Shown here one piece after another: positions 50,763 to 59,506 of a DNA stretch of 64,000 nucleotides. Made by a program: the position numbers and the translations under genes. The stretch is from Nocardioides speluncae (lineage in GTDB: Bacteria > Actinomycetota > Actinomycetes > Propionibacteriales > Nocardioidaceae). A model generated the notes under the pieces. It saw only the letters and a program-made list of their open reading frames with translations. It had not been told where the DNA came from and searched no databases. The stretch lies in NCBI RefSeq assembly GCF_003121585.1, contig NZ_QEOO01000042.1, positions 62,001-126,000 on the forward strand, read 5' to 3'. Numbering within the stretch: the stretch's first letter is position 1; the number at the start of each line of letters is the position of its first letter.

Positions 50763-51803
50763 CTAGCGAGCGAGCTTCAGCAGCGCCTCGACGCTGGCGA
50801 GTCGCCCTTCGCGTGAGTCCTCAACCGCAGCCACGTTGATGGTGGTCACCCCGGCCGCGGCGAAGGCTCTGAGCCGTTCGGAGACATCGGCCTCCGAACC
50901 GATCAGCGTGGTGGACCGCAGCAGCTCCTCCGGTACCGCCGCCTCCGCCTCGGCCTTCCGCCCCGCCAGATACAGGTCCTGGATCTTCGCTGCCTCGTCC
51001 CCGTAGCCGTACCGGGTTGCGAGGTTGTTGTAGAAGTTCTTGCCCCGAGCTCCCATGCCCCCGATGTAGAGCGCCATGTTCGGCCGCGCGCGGTCGAGCA
51101 GCGCCTCCGCGCCCTCTCCCACCGCGACGGGTACGTTGACGGCGACGTCGAGCGGCCCGAGCTCCGGGTCGCGCCGGGCCGCGCTGGCGGCCAGGGCCTC
51201 GCCCCAGACCAGGTGGGCGCGCTCGGGGTGGAAGAACACGGGCTCCCAACCCTCGGCCACCTCGGCTGCCAGCTCGACATTCTTGGGCCCGAGCGCGGCC
51301 AGTAGCACAGGGATGCGGCTGCGCACGGGTGTGTTGATGAGCTTCAGCGACTTGCCGAGGCCGGTGCCCTGATCCGCGGGGAGCGGGATCGTGTACTTCT
51401 TGCCGGCGTGCTCGACTCGTTCTCGCGCCCACACCTTGCGACAGATCTCGATGACCTCACGGGTGCGCTGCAGCGGCGCGTCGTACGGGAGGCCATGGAA
51501 GCCCTCGATGACCTGCGGACCCGAGGCCCCCAGGCCCAGGGTGAACCGGCCGTCAGAGACGAAGTCGAGTCCGGCAGCGGTCATGGCGGTGAGCGCAGGT
51601 GTGCGCGAGTAGATCGGCAGGATGCCCGACGCGAGCCGCACCCGCGAGGTCCGCGCCGCCAGATAGCCGAGCTGGCTGACGGCATCGAAGCTGTAGGCCT
51701 CGGGGACGTAGACCACGTCCAGCCCGATCGCCTCGAGCTCGACGACCTCCTCGACCGTGTCGCGGAAGGTGCCGTCGTAGGCCGCGGCAATGCCAATCTG
51801 CAT
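50763..51803 (-). CDS. LLM-class F420-dependent oxidoreductase
   Basis: 346 residues. Luciferase-like TIM-barrel: MQIGIAAAYDGTFRDTVEEV, GLDVVYVPEAYSFDAVS, RVRLASGILPIYSRTPALTAMTAAGLD-type strand and DGRFTLGLGASGPQV. Typical of the F420-dependent branch common in actinobacteria. It follows tetR by 17 nt and probably shares its promoter, so it belongs to the same regulon. Substrate unknown. Confidence 0.88.
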   Translation of the reverse strand: MQIGIAAAYDGTFRDTVEEVVELEAIGLDVVYVPEAYSFDAVSQLGYLAARTSRVRLASGILPIYSRTPALTAMTAAGLDFVSDGRFTLGLGASGPQVIEGFHGLPYDAPLQRTREVIEICRKVWARERVEHAGKKYTIPLPADQGTGLGKSLKLINTPVRSRIPVLLAALGPKNVELAAEVAEGWEPVFFHPERAHLVWGEALAASAARRDPELGPLDVAVNVPVAVGEGAEALLDRARPNMALYIGGMGARGKNFYNNLATRYGYGDEAAKIQDLYLAGRKAEAEAAVPEELLRSTTLIGSEADVSERLRAFAAAGVTTINVAAVEDSREGRLASVEALLKLAR

Positions 51804-51819
51804 CGGAACTCCTGATAGG

Positions 51820-52365
51820 TCAGCGCTGAGGGGACCGGACGAGGTCGAAGTAGAGGTCGAGCAGCTCTTCGAGGCGGGCGCACTCCGGACTGGCCAGCCG
51901 TTGCTGGTAGCCGATCAGCATGGTCATCCCGAACTCCGAGAGGACGTCGAGCTTCTGCTTGTCGTCGACGAGGGCGCCGATCGTCTTCCGAACGGTCTTG
52001 TACCGGTCGTCATCCACACTCGCCTGGGCGAGCCGAACGGCCTCGTTGTTCGCCCCCCACGCTCGGATGGCCGCCTCCGCCGGATGGTTCAGCTCCAGCG
52101 TCAGCTTGCGGATCAGCATCATGTCGTCCAACGCCTCGCCGGACCCGAACGCGAGGTCCCGCAGCGCGACCCACTGACGGTCGCGCCACCACTCGAGGAG
52201 CTGGACGACGAAACCGTCCCAGCTGCCGAAATAGTGGTAGAACGAGCCGCTCGTCACGCCCAGGGTCTGGCACAAGGCACGGATGTTGAGCGCCTTGAAC
52301 CCGGACTCTCCCAGCACGTCCAGAGCGGCCTCGAAGTACTGCTCCTTGCTGACAACGGTGGGCAT
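51820..52365 (-). CDS. TetR-family repressor of the catabolic regulon
   Basis: 181 residues from ATG at 52365 behind GAGGAGA. N-terminal helix-turn-helix: EAALDVLGESGFKALNIRAL, LGVTSGSFYHYFGSWDGF. The C-terminal ligand domain is helical and unclassified. Divergent from the aldehyde dehydrogenase, with operator 2 in the gap. The same palindrome precedes two other operons, so it is the likely regulator of all three, with a CoA thioester or acid as possible inducer. Confidence 0.9.
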   Translation of the reverse strand: MPTVVSKEQYFEAALDVLGESGFKALNIRALCQTLGVTSGSFYHYFGSWDGFVVQLLEWWRDRQWVALRDLAFGSGEALDDMMLIRKLTLELNHPAEAAIRAWGANNEAVRLAQASVDDDRYKTVRKTIGALVDDKQKLDVLSEFGMTMLIGYQQRLASPECARLEELLDLYFDLVRSPQR

Positions 52366-52399
52366 CGGGTCTCCTCGGGTGCGGCTCTCTACTCCAACA

Positions 52400-52422
52400 C
52401 CATAACATGGTCTATGGTATGG
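52400..52422. promoter_or_regulatory. TetR-type operator 2 and divergent promoter
   Basis: CCATAACAT-GGTCT-ATGGTATGG lies between tetR and the aldehyde dehydrogenase gene; one base of the right arm differs from the consensus. TATGGT (52413-52418) within it is 6 nt upstream of the ATG at 52425 and could be a -10 element of a leaderless transcript. Binding here would shut off both directions. Confidence 0.8.
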
Positions 52423-52424
52423 GA

Positions 52425-53996
52425 ATGGCGAAGTTGCTGAATCCTTCCTCGACAGGCTCCCACGAGCTGCCCAGCACACTCGTGAAGCGGCTCTCCGGCA
52501 CCCTCGCGGGAGGCGGGCCGACCGTCACGACCCACAGACCCGTCGACGGCGCTCCCATCGCGACCATGCGGACCGCCACCTCCGAGGACGTGGCAAGCGC
52601 TTTCGCCCGCGCCCGGGTGGCGCAGCTCGCCTGGGCCGAGACCCCCGTCAAGGAGCGGGCGAAGCCGTTCGTGCGGTACCACGACCTGATCATCAACAAC
52701 AGCCAGCTCATCGACCTGATCCAGGTCGAGAACGGCAAGTCACGCAACGGCGCCTTCGAGGAGACTCTGGACATCGCCGGACTCTCCCTCTACTACGCAC
52801 GCAACGCCGAGAAGTTCCTCAAGTCCCGACGCCGCAAGGGCGCGATCCCGGTCGCGACGAAGGCCTTCGAGCACCGTCAGGCCAAGGGTGTGGTGGCGAT
52901 CATCGCGCCGTGGAACTACCCGCTCTCGCTATCCGTCTGCGACGCGATTCCGGCGCTCCTGGCCGGCAACGCGATCGTGGTCAAGGCCGATACCCAGACC
53001 GCGCTCACCGCGGCGTACGCACGGGAGCTCCTGATCGAGGCAGGCGTGCCGGCCGACCTGTTCGAGCTGCTCATCGGTGAGCCCGAAGAGATCGGCGACG
53101 CCCTCCTCGACCATGCCCAGCACGTGACCTTCACCGGCTCGACCGCCGCCGGACGACGCATCGGCGAAGCCGCCGCACGTCGGCTGATCGGCTGCACGCT
53201 CGAGCTCGGCGGCAAGAACCCGATGCTCGTGCTCGACGACGCCGACCTCGACAAGACAGCGCGGGGCGCGATGCGCGCCTGCTTCTCGACCACGGGCCAG
53301 CTGTGTCTGTCCGTCGAGCGCATCTACGTCGACGAGAAGGTGTACGACGAGTTCGTCCCCATGCTCGCCGCACACACCAAGAAGCTCAGGCTCGGCAGCG
53401 GACCAGGCCACGACTACGACATCGGCACGATGTCTCTGCAGCGACAGTTCGACACCGTCGTCCGGCACGTCGAGGACGCCCGCTCCAAGGGAGCCCAGGT
53501 GCTCGCCGGCGGCAAGGCGCGACCCGACCTCGGCCCACACTTCTACGAGCCGACAGTGCTCACCGGCGTCACCCCGGACATGGAGCTCTTCCGCAACGAG
53601 ACCTTCGGCCCGGTCGTGGCGATCTACCCGGTTGCCTCCGACGACGAGGCGGTCCGGCTTGCCAACGCCACCGAGTACGGCCTCAACGCGAGCATCTGGA
53701 CCCGGGACACCGCACGCGGCCACCGCCTCGGTCAGCGCATCCAGGCCGGCACCGTCAACATCAACGAAGGTGTCGGGTCGGCGTACGCCTCCAACGACGC
53801 ACCCATGGGAGGCATGAAGGCCTCCGGCCAGGGGCGTCGCCATGGCGAGCACGGGCTGCTCGAGTACACCGAGCTGCAGACCGTCGCCAGCCAGCACGTC
53901 ATCGGGTTCGACCCGATGCCCGGCGTCAGCACGAAACAGAACGCACGCCTGCTCACCGGGATGCTCAAGGCGATGAAGGCGCTGCGGATCAAATGA
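52425..53996 (+). CDS. Aldehyde dehydrogenase (succinate-semialdehyde dehydrogenase-like)
   Basis: 523 residues. APWNYPLS (Asn), TLELGGKNP (general-base Glu), GQLCLSVERIYV (nucleophilic Cys), and NETFGPVVAIYP. NAD(P)-dependent oxidation of an aldehyde to an acid. The ATG at 52425 lies just outside the operator; a GTG at 52407 would fall inside it. It is followed with an ATGA overlap by a GMC alcohol oxidoreductase that could make its aldehyde. Confidence 0.92.
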   Translation: MAKLLNPSSTGSHELPSTLVKRLSGTLAGGGPTVTTHRPVDGAPIATMRTATSEDVASAFARARVAQLAWAETPVKERAKPFVRYHDLIINNSQLIDLIQVENGKSRNGAFEETLDIAGLSLYYARNAEKFLKSRRRKGAIPVATKAFEHRQAKGVVAIIAPWNYPLSLSVCDAIPALLAGNAIVVKADTQTALTAAYARELLIEAGVPADLFELLIGEPEEIGDALLDHAQHVTFTGSTAAGRRIGEAAARRLIGCTLELGGKNPMLVLDDADLDKTARGAMRACFSTTGQLCLSVERIYVDEKVYDEFVPMLAAHTKKLRLGSGPGHDYDIGTMSLQRQFDTVVRHVEDARSKGAQVLAGGKARPDLGPHFYEPTVLTGVTPDMELFRNETFGPVVAIYPVASDDEAVRLANATEYGLNASIWTRDTARGHRLGQRIQAGTVNINEGVGSAYASNDAPMGGMKASGQGRRHGEHGLLEYTELQTVASQHVIGFDPMPGVSTKQNARLLTGMLKAMKALRIK

Positions 53997-55672
53997 CGCA
54001 CTACGACGTCCTGGTCATCGGCTCCGGCTTCGGCGGGAGCACGACGGCCTTGCGACTCACCGAGAAGGGCTACCGCGTCGGCGTGCTGGACATGGGCCGC
54101 CGATGGGCGCCCCATGAGTTCCCGGCCACCAACTGGCGCGTCCGCCGGTCCATGTGGGCGCCGCGGCTCGGTTGCACCGGCCCCCTGCGGCTCACCGCAC
54201 TCAAGAACTGTTTCATCCTGTCCGCGGTGGGCGTGGGTGGCGGGTCGCTGATCTACGGCAACACGCTCTACGACCCTCTCGATGCCTTCTACACCGACCG
54301 GCAGTGGGCGGGCATCACCGACTGGCGTGACGAGCTCGCGCCGTACTACGACCAGGCAAAACGCATGCTCGGCGTCGCCGCGAACCCCCGCAGGTCGCCA
54401 GCGGACGACGTACTCCTGAGCGTGGCAACCGACCTCGGCGTCGCTGAGACGTTCCATGCCACCAACGTCGGCGTCTACTTCGGCGAGCCCGGCAAGACCG
54501 TGCCCGATCCGTACTTCGGGGGCGCCGGGCCAGACCGGGCCGGCTGCATCCACTGCGCTCAGTGCCTCACCGGCTGTCCGCACAATGCGAAGAACACCAC
54601 CGAGACCAACTACCTCTACCTCGCCGAGAAGGCCGGGGCCGAGATCCACCAGCTGACCCAGGTCGTCGACGTGGCACCCCTCGAGGGTGGCGGCTTCGAG
54701 GTGCAGACCGCCCGGCCCGATCGCTGGGTACGCCGGCAACGGCGGACGTTCACCGCGGACCAGGTCGTCTTCGCAGCCGCCTCCCTCGGGACCCAGCGGC
54801 TGCTGCACCAGCTCCGCGCGACCGGCCGCCTCCCGCACATCTCGCCGCGACTGGGGGAACTGACGCGCACCAACTCCGAAGCCATCCTCAGCGCCAGCTC
54901 ACGTCGGCGCCGCGATCTCGCGCAGGGTGTCTCGATCACCTCGTCGATCCACCCGGACCCGCGCACCCACATCGAGGCCTGTCACTGGGGCAAGGGCTCC
55001 AATCTCCTGTACGGACTCTTCACGCCCCTGGTCGACGGCAGCAGTCGCCGGCTCCTCCGTTGGATGCTGCAGGGCCTTCGCCACCCGCTCACCCTGCTGC
55101 GATCGCTCAACCTGCGCGGGGCCTCGGAGCGTTCCGTCGGGCTGCTGGTCATGCAGGCGGTCGACAACTCGATCACCACCTACCGCACCCGCGGCCTCTT
55201 CGGGGTGCGGATGACCTCGAAACAGGGCCCCGGGGACCCCAACCCGAGCTGGATCCCCGTGGGCAACGACGTCACCCGCCGGATGGCCGAGAAGCTCGGC
55301 GGCGACCCGCACGGCACCCTCACGGACCTGGTCAACCTGCCGGTGACCGGCCACTTCCTCGGCGGCTGTGTGATCGGCGAGAGCCCTGGCACCGGTGTGG
55401 TCGACCCCTACCAACGGCTCTTCGGGCACCCGGGCCTGCACGTGGTGGACGGGTCGACCATCTCGGCCAACCTGGGGGTCAACCCGTCGCTGACGATCAC
55501 GGCCCAGGCCGAGCGGGCCATGGCGCTGTGGCCGAACAAGGGCGAGGTCGATCCCCGCCCAGCCCTCGGCTCGCCGTACCGGCGCGTGAGGCCGGTCGCA
55601 CCCAAGGACCCCGTCGTACCCGCCGACGCGCCGGGGGCACTACGCCTTCCTGACATCGAGGTGGCCTCATGA
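53993..55672 (+). CDS. GMC-family oxidoreductase (cholesterol-oxidase-like)
   Basis: 559 residues. FAD dinucleotide motif YDVLVIGSGFGGSTTALRL at the N-terminus, GVGGGSLIYGN, a Cys-rich segment CIHCAQCLTGCPHNAKNT seen in the ChoD/cholesterol-oxidase-like branch, and the C-terminal GMC signature TGHFLGGCVIG followed by HVVDGSTISANLGVNPSLTI. Oxidises an alcohol to an aldehyde or ketone. Coupled to the aldehyde dehydrogenase by ATGA. A sterol substrate is possible but the rest of the locus is not a sterol pathway. Confidence 0.88.
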   Translation: MTHYDVLVIGSGFGGSTTALRLTEKGYRVGVLDMGRRWAPHEFPATNWRVRRSMWAPRLGCTGPLRLTALKNCFILSAVGVGGGSLIYGNTLYDPLDAFYTDRQWAGITDWRDELAPYYDQAKRMLGVAANPRRSPADDVLLSVATDLGVAETFHATNVGVYFGEPGKTVPDPYFGGAGPDRAGCIHCAQCLTGCPHNAKNTTETNYLYLAEKAGAEIHQLTQVVDVAPLEGGGFEVQTARPDRWVRRQRRTFTADQVVFAAASLGTQRLLHQLRATGRLPHISPRLGELTRTNSEAILSASSRRRRDLAQGVSITSSIHPDPRTHIEACHWGKGSNLLYGLFTPLVDGSSRRLLRWMLQGLRHPLTLLRSLNLRGASERSVGLLVMQAVDNSITTYRTRGLFGVRMTSKQGPGDPNPSWIPVGNDVTRRMAEKLGGDPHGTLTDLVNLPVTGHFLGGCVIGESPGTGVVDPYQRLFGHPGLHVVDGSTISANLGVNPSLTITAQAERAMALWPNKGEVDPRPALGSPYRRVRPVAPKDPVVPADAPGALRLPDIEVAS

Positions 55673-56241
55673 GGTTCCCGCAAGAAGACGACCTGTGCCG
55701 TGAGCGCGCCCGCTTCATGCACACGATCGAGTCGCTGACAGACGCGGAGTTCGAGAACGGCAACACGCTGTGCGATGCCTGGGCTCCGCGGGACGTGCTC
55801 GCGCACATCGTCGGCTCGGACACGCTTGGCGCCTACTTCAGGCCCAGCGGCCTGACCATCGCTCGGACCAACGCCAAGATGGTGCTCGACGCGAAGCGGC
55901 TCTCGCGGCCGGAGCTGACAGAGCGTGGCTGGAAGGTGACCGAAAGTCCTGCTCGGGCCTCCCGCATGTTTGCCGCAGTCATGATGTGCGGCGACGTCGT
56001 GATGCACCACCAGGACATCCTGCGTGGCCTCGGCAAGCCACACGCCCTACCGCCGGAGGCGAAGCCGGCGATCATGCAGGAAGCGCTCCTGTGGCACTCC
56101 CACCTACTCCTGCGCTACCGGATCGTGCCCACTGACGGCAGAGCGCGCGGCCGCGGCCGCGAGGTACACGGCACCACCGAGGCTCTCGCGATGTGGCTCG
56201 GCGGGCGCAAGGGCATCGAGCCGGAGCTGCGATTCGCCTAG
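55669..56241 (+). CDS. DinB/maleylpyruvate-isomerase-N-terminal-like protein
   Basis: 190 residues, ATGA overlap with the GMC gene. The helical pattern LCDAWAPRDVLAHIVGSDTLG and MMCGDVVMHHQDILRGLG has the His ligands of actinobacterial DinB-like proteins, possibly mycothiol-linked. A second member of this superfamily stands at 49881-50669 under the same operator type. Its stop TAG shares a CTAG with the stop of the convergent next gene. Confidence 0.8.
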   Translation: MRFPQEDDLCRERARFMHTIESLTDAEFENGNTLCDAWAPRDVLAHIVGSDTLGAYFRPSGLTIARTNAKMVLDAKRLSRPELTERGWKVTESPARASRMFAAVMMCGDVVMHHQDILRGLGKPHALPPEAKPAIMQEALLWHSHLLLRYRIVPTDGRARGRGREVHGTTEALAMWLGGRKGIEPELRFA

Positions 56242-57614
56242 ACAGGTTCGCTGAGGGCCCGCTCGAGCTCCTCGAGCGCCTCGCCCGCGTAGACCGCGAG
56301 CCTCTGCAGGTGCGGGATCACATCGCGATCCCCGGTGAACCCGACGCTGAACTGTCCTGACGCTGCGAAGACCGCGATGAACAGTGCGACGCCGTGGTAC
56401 AGGCATCCGATGGGATACATCCCCTCCAGCCGCGCGCCCGCGAGGTACTGGGTGGCCAAGGGACCGGGGACGTTGGACACGACCACGTTGAACGGCGGGT
56501 TGCGCCGGCCGGCAGTGCCCAGGAGGTTCTGGCCGATGAAGGGGCCCATGAAGAGGGCGGGGTACAGCTTGACGACCGGCCTGGGAAGGCCCTGCAGCTT
56601 CTGTTTGGCGAGCTTGCTGGACCGCGAGACCGAGGCCAGCCTCTCGACCGGGTCGGCGATCTCGGTGCCGAGGTTCATGACTGTCATCGTGAACGCGTTC
56701 TGCGTCGACTGATCGCCCTCCTGCCGGATGTTCACCGGTGTACCGGCGGTGAGCCCTTGGGCAGGAAGCTCCCCTCGCTCGTCGAGATAGCGGCGCACAG
56801 CGGCCCCGCAGATCGCCAGGAAGACGTCGTTGATGGTCACCCCACCCGCCTTGGCCGCGACCTTGATCCGGTCGAACGCGAAGCCCTGGGTCGCCACTCG
56901 GCGCTGCCGCCCGATCCGACCGTTGAGAACAGATCGCGAGGTGCGGAAGGGGACGGCCAGCTCGGGATCGCCGGCTTTCCGGCGATCCTTGGCCATGGCG
57001 AGCCCGGCCTTGCCGAGACCACCGACTGTGCCGACACCCTGCTGCACTGACTGCCAGCGTTCGTGACGCGTCGGCCTCCCGCGTGCCCCGCCGCTCGAGA
57101 CGGGGCCGAGCGACCAGAGCGGGCGTACGCCGGCATCGGCCGGGTCGCTGGAGATCATCCCCTGGATGCGCTGGGTCGCCCCGGCGCCGTCCATGAGGGC
57201 GTGATGGATCTTGAAGACGATCCCGAAGCGGTTGCCTTCGAGTCCCTCGATCAGGTGCACCTCCCACAGCGGCCGGCTCGGGTCCAACGGCCGCGAGACC
57301 ATCTGGGAGACAAGGACGCCCAGCTCACGCTCTCCGCCAGGCTTGGGCAGGGCGGAGTGGCTGAAGTGGTAGTCGAGGTCGATCTCGGCGTCCTCGAGCC
57401 TGTCCCAGCGCGGGGCTGACCGGCGACCGGCGAGCTTGAGGTTGAACGGTTCGGCGAACGTCGTGACGGAGCGCAGGCCCGCGACCAGGCGACGTAGATG
57501 GTCCGGCCCGGCCTCCTGCGGCACGACGAACGTCGTCAGGCAGGCGACGTGCTGCGGGGTCTGGTCAGACTCCGCAGCAAGGAACATCCGGTCGGCGAGC
57601 GCGACTTTCAGCAC
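56238..57614 (-). CDS. WS/DGAT-type wax ester synthase/diacylglycerol acyltransferase
   Basis: 458 residues. GTG at 57614 with TAGGAG upstream. N-terminal LADRMFLAAESDQTPQHVA, active site KIHHALMDGAGA (HHxxxDG), and PFNVVVSNVPGP near the C-terminus, all standard for the family. Transfers acyl-CoA to an alcohol or diacylglycerol to make storage lipid. Ten nucleotides after a FadD-like ligase, so the pair could activate and esterify a fatty acid. Convergent stop with the upstream plus-strand gene. Confidence 0.93.
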   Translation of the reverse strand: MLKVALADRMFLAAESDQTPQHVACLTTFVVPQEAGPDHLRRLVAGLRSVTTFAEPFNLKLAGRRSAPRWDRLEDAEIDLDYHFSHSALPKPGGERELGVLVSQMVSRPLDPSRPLWEVHLIEGLEGNRFGIVFKIHHALMDGAGATQRIQGMISSDPADAGVRPLWSLGPVSSGGARGRPTRHERWQSVQQGVGTVGGLGKAGLAMAKDRRKAGDPELAVPFRTSRSVLNGRIGRQRRVATQGFAFDRIKVAAKAGGVTINDVFLAICGAAVRRYLDERGELPAQGLTAGTPVNIRQEGDQSTQNAFTMTVMNLGTEIADPVERLASVSRSSKLAKQKLQGLPRPVVKLYPALFMGPFIGQNLLGTAGRRNPPFNVVVSNVPGPLATQYLAGARLEGMYPIGCLYHGVALFIAVFAASGQFSVGFTGDRDVIPHLQRLAVYAGEALEELERALSEPV

Positions 57615-57624
57615 CGGCCATCTC

Positions 57625-59421
57625 CTACCGCTCGGCCGGAGGAGGCTCAACCTCGTACACGCCGCCGCCGGGCACCACGGCGTACATCCTATCGATCTGA
57701 TCGGCGTACTTGACCGCGATCGGCTTGCGCTTGAGCTTCATCGTCGGCGTGAGCTCCTCGGTGCCAGGCTCCCAGTAGGACGGCACGATGCTGAAGCGCT
57801 TGATCTGCTCGATCCGCGACAGACGCTGGTTTCCCTCGGCGATGCTCGCGGCCACCGCTTCGACCACCGCCGGGTACTCAGCAAGGGCAGCAGCGGAAGC
57901 GTCGGCCAGCCCGCACTTCTCGGCGTACGCCGCAGCGGCATCCGGGTCGAGCGCCACCAGAGCGGTGTTGTAGGGACGCAGGTCGCCGATGGCGACGACC
58001 TGGCCGATCAACGGCGCCTGGCCCTTGGCAGCGCGCTCGATGTTGGCCGGAGACATGTTCTTGCCGCCGGCGTTGATGATCAGCTCCTTCTTCCGGTCGA
58101 CGATCCGAACGTAGCCCTCCTCGTCGATCGTGCCGATGTCGCCCGTGGCCAGCCAGCCGTCACCGATCAGGGCCGCGGCAGTCTTCTCGGGCTCGCCTCG
58201 GTAGCCACGCATGACCGTGACGCCGCGGATCAGCAGCTCACCGTCGTCAGCGACCTTGATCTCGACTCCGGGAACCGGAGTGCCGACCGTTCCGGGACGG
58301 GGTGCGTGGAGCGGGTTGATCGTCGCGGCACCACCGGACTCTGACATGCCCCAGATCTCCAGCGCCCTGATGCCGATGGCCATGAAGAACTCGAGGGTCT
58401 CGGTGGCGATGGGTGCGGCGCCGCAGAGACCCCACCGCAGCTCGTCGAAGCCCAGCTTGGCGCGCACGCGGGAGAGGACCAGGCGATCCAGCTCGGCGTA
58501 CTCGACCTGCTCCTCGGCGCTGAGGTCGCCCGAGATGTTGCGGTACCCCAGCTCGATCGCCCGACCGACGACCTCCGCCTCGGGGCCGCTCGCCTGGGCG
58601 AGGCCCGCTTCGAGCGCCACCTTCAGCTTCTCCCACACCCGCGGCACGCCGGCCCAGTACGTCGGCCTCACGTCGAGCAACGCCGGCAGGAGCAGGCTCA
58701 CGTCCGCGACGGCGGTGATCTCGGCGCCACGGACCAGCTGGACGTAGTGCGTCGAGAGCCGCTCGGCTATGTGCGCTGCCGGAAGGTACGACAGGCTCCG
58801 GTCGCCGAACCTGATCTCCGCGACCTCGTCGAGGCCGGTGAGCTGAGCGATCATTCCGGCATGGGTGAGCTCGACACCCTTGGGGTTCCCGGTAGTGCCG
58901 GACGTGTAGATGAGCGTCAGGATGTCGTCGGCGGTCACGGCTCGCCAGGTCGCCTCGAAGTCGAAGTCCTCGGGCTCGGTCGTCTCAAGGGCTGCCAGCC
59001 CGGCCGGGTCGCCGTCAGGCGCGTCGACCACGACGACGTGCTCGACCGACCCGCCGGCCTTGACGATCCTGTCGACGTACTGCGCCTCCGTGACCACGAC
59101 CCGGCTGTCGGCGCTCTCGAGCAGGTAGGTGATCTGCTCCGGCGCAAGGGTGTTGTAGATCGAGTACGGCGTCGCGCCGAGATGCATGGCCGCCGTGTCC
59201 ACCAGGTTGAACTCGGGACGGTTCGTCAGGAGCAGCGCGACCGTGTCACCCCGGCGCACCCCGAGCGAGGTGAGGCCACCCGCGATGGCTCGCACCCGCT
59301 GGCGGTACTCGTTCCAGGTCAACGCCTGCGCGCCCCCGACCGTGCGCAACGCAATCGCCTCTGGGGCAATCGCCGCTGTCTTCTGGAAGGCCCCACAGAG
59401 GGTCTCGGCGTCGATCGTCAT
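57625..59421 (-). CDS. Long-chain fatty-acid-CoA ligase (FadD15-like)
   Basis: 598 residues, ATG at 59421 behind AAGGAG. YTSGTTGNPKGVELTHAG, WGMSESGGAA, WLATGDIGTIDEEGYVRIVDRKKE, and LTPTMKLKRK near the end are those of the long-chain (Faa/FadD15) ligase branch. Makes acyl-CoA from a long-chain or branched acid. Operator 3 lies directly upstream, so it belongs to the TetR regulon with the WS/DGAT gene. Confidence 0.93.
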   Translation of the reverse strand: MTIDAETLCGAFQKTAAIAPEAIALRTVGGAQALTWNEYRQRVRAIAGGLTSLGVRRGDTVALLLTNRPEFNLVDTAAMHLGATPYSIYNTLAPEQITYLLESADSRVVVTEAQYVDRIVKAGGSVEHVVVVDAPDGDPAGLAALETTEPEDFDFEATWRAVTADDILTLIYTSGTTGNPKGVELTHAGMIAQLTGLDEVAEIRFGDRSLSYLPAAHIAERLSTHYVQLVRGAEITAVADVSLLLPALLDVRPTYWAGVPRVWEKLKVALEAGLAQASGPEAEVVGRAIELGYRNISGDLSAEEQVEYAELDRLVLSRVRAKLGFDELRWGLCGAAPIATETLEFFMAIGIRALEIWGMSESGGAATINPLHAPRPGTVGTPVPGVEIKVADDGELLIRGVTVMRGYRGEPEKTAAALIGDGWLATGDIGTIDEEGYVRIVDRKKELIINAGGKNMSPANIERAAKGQAPLIGQVVAIGDLRPYNTALVALDPDAAAAYAEKCGLADASAAALAEYPAVVEAVAASIAEGNQRLSRIEQIKRFSIVPSYWEPGTEELTPTMKLKRKPIAVKYADQIDRMYAVVPGGGVYEVEPPPAER

Positions 59422-59443
59422 GGCAGCTCCTTCGGTTGGACCG

Positions 59444-59468
59444 ACCATAACACGCTCTATGTTATGGT
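59444..59468. promoter_or_regulatory. TetR-type operator 3
   Basis: CCATAACAC-GCTCT-ATGTTATGG with one base departing from the consensus in the left arm; a further A/T pair extends the symmetry. It lies 23 nt upstream of the FadD-like start. Confidence 0.85.
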
Positions 59469-59506
59469 GGCCAGTGAATTTTCGTCACCGGGCCCGCTCT
59501 CTATCG

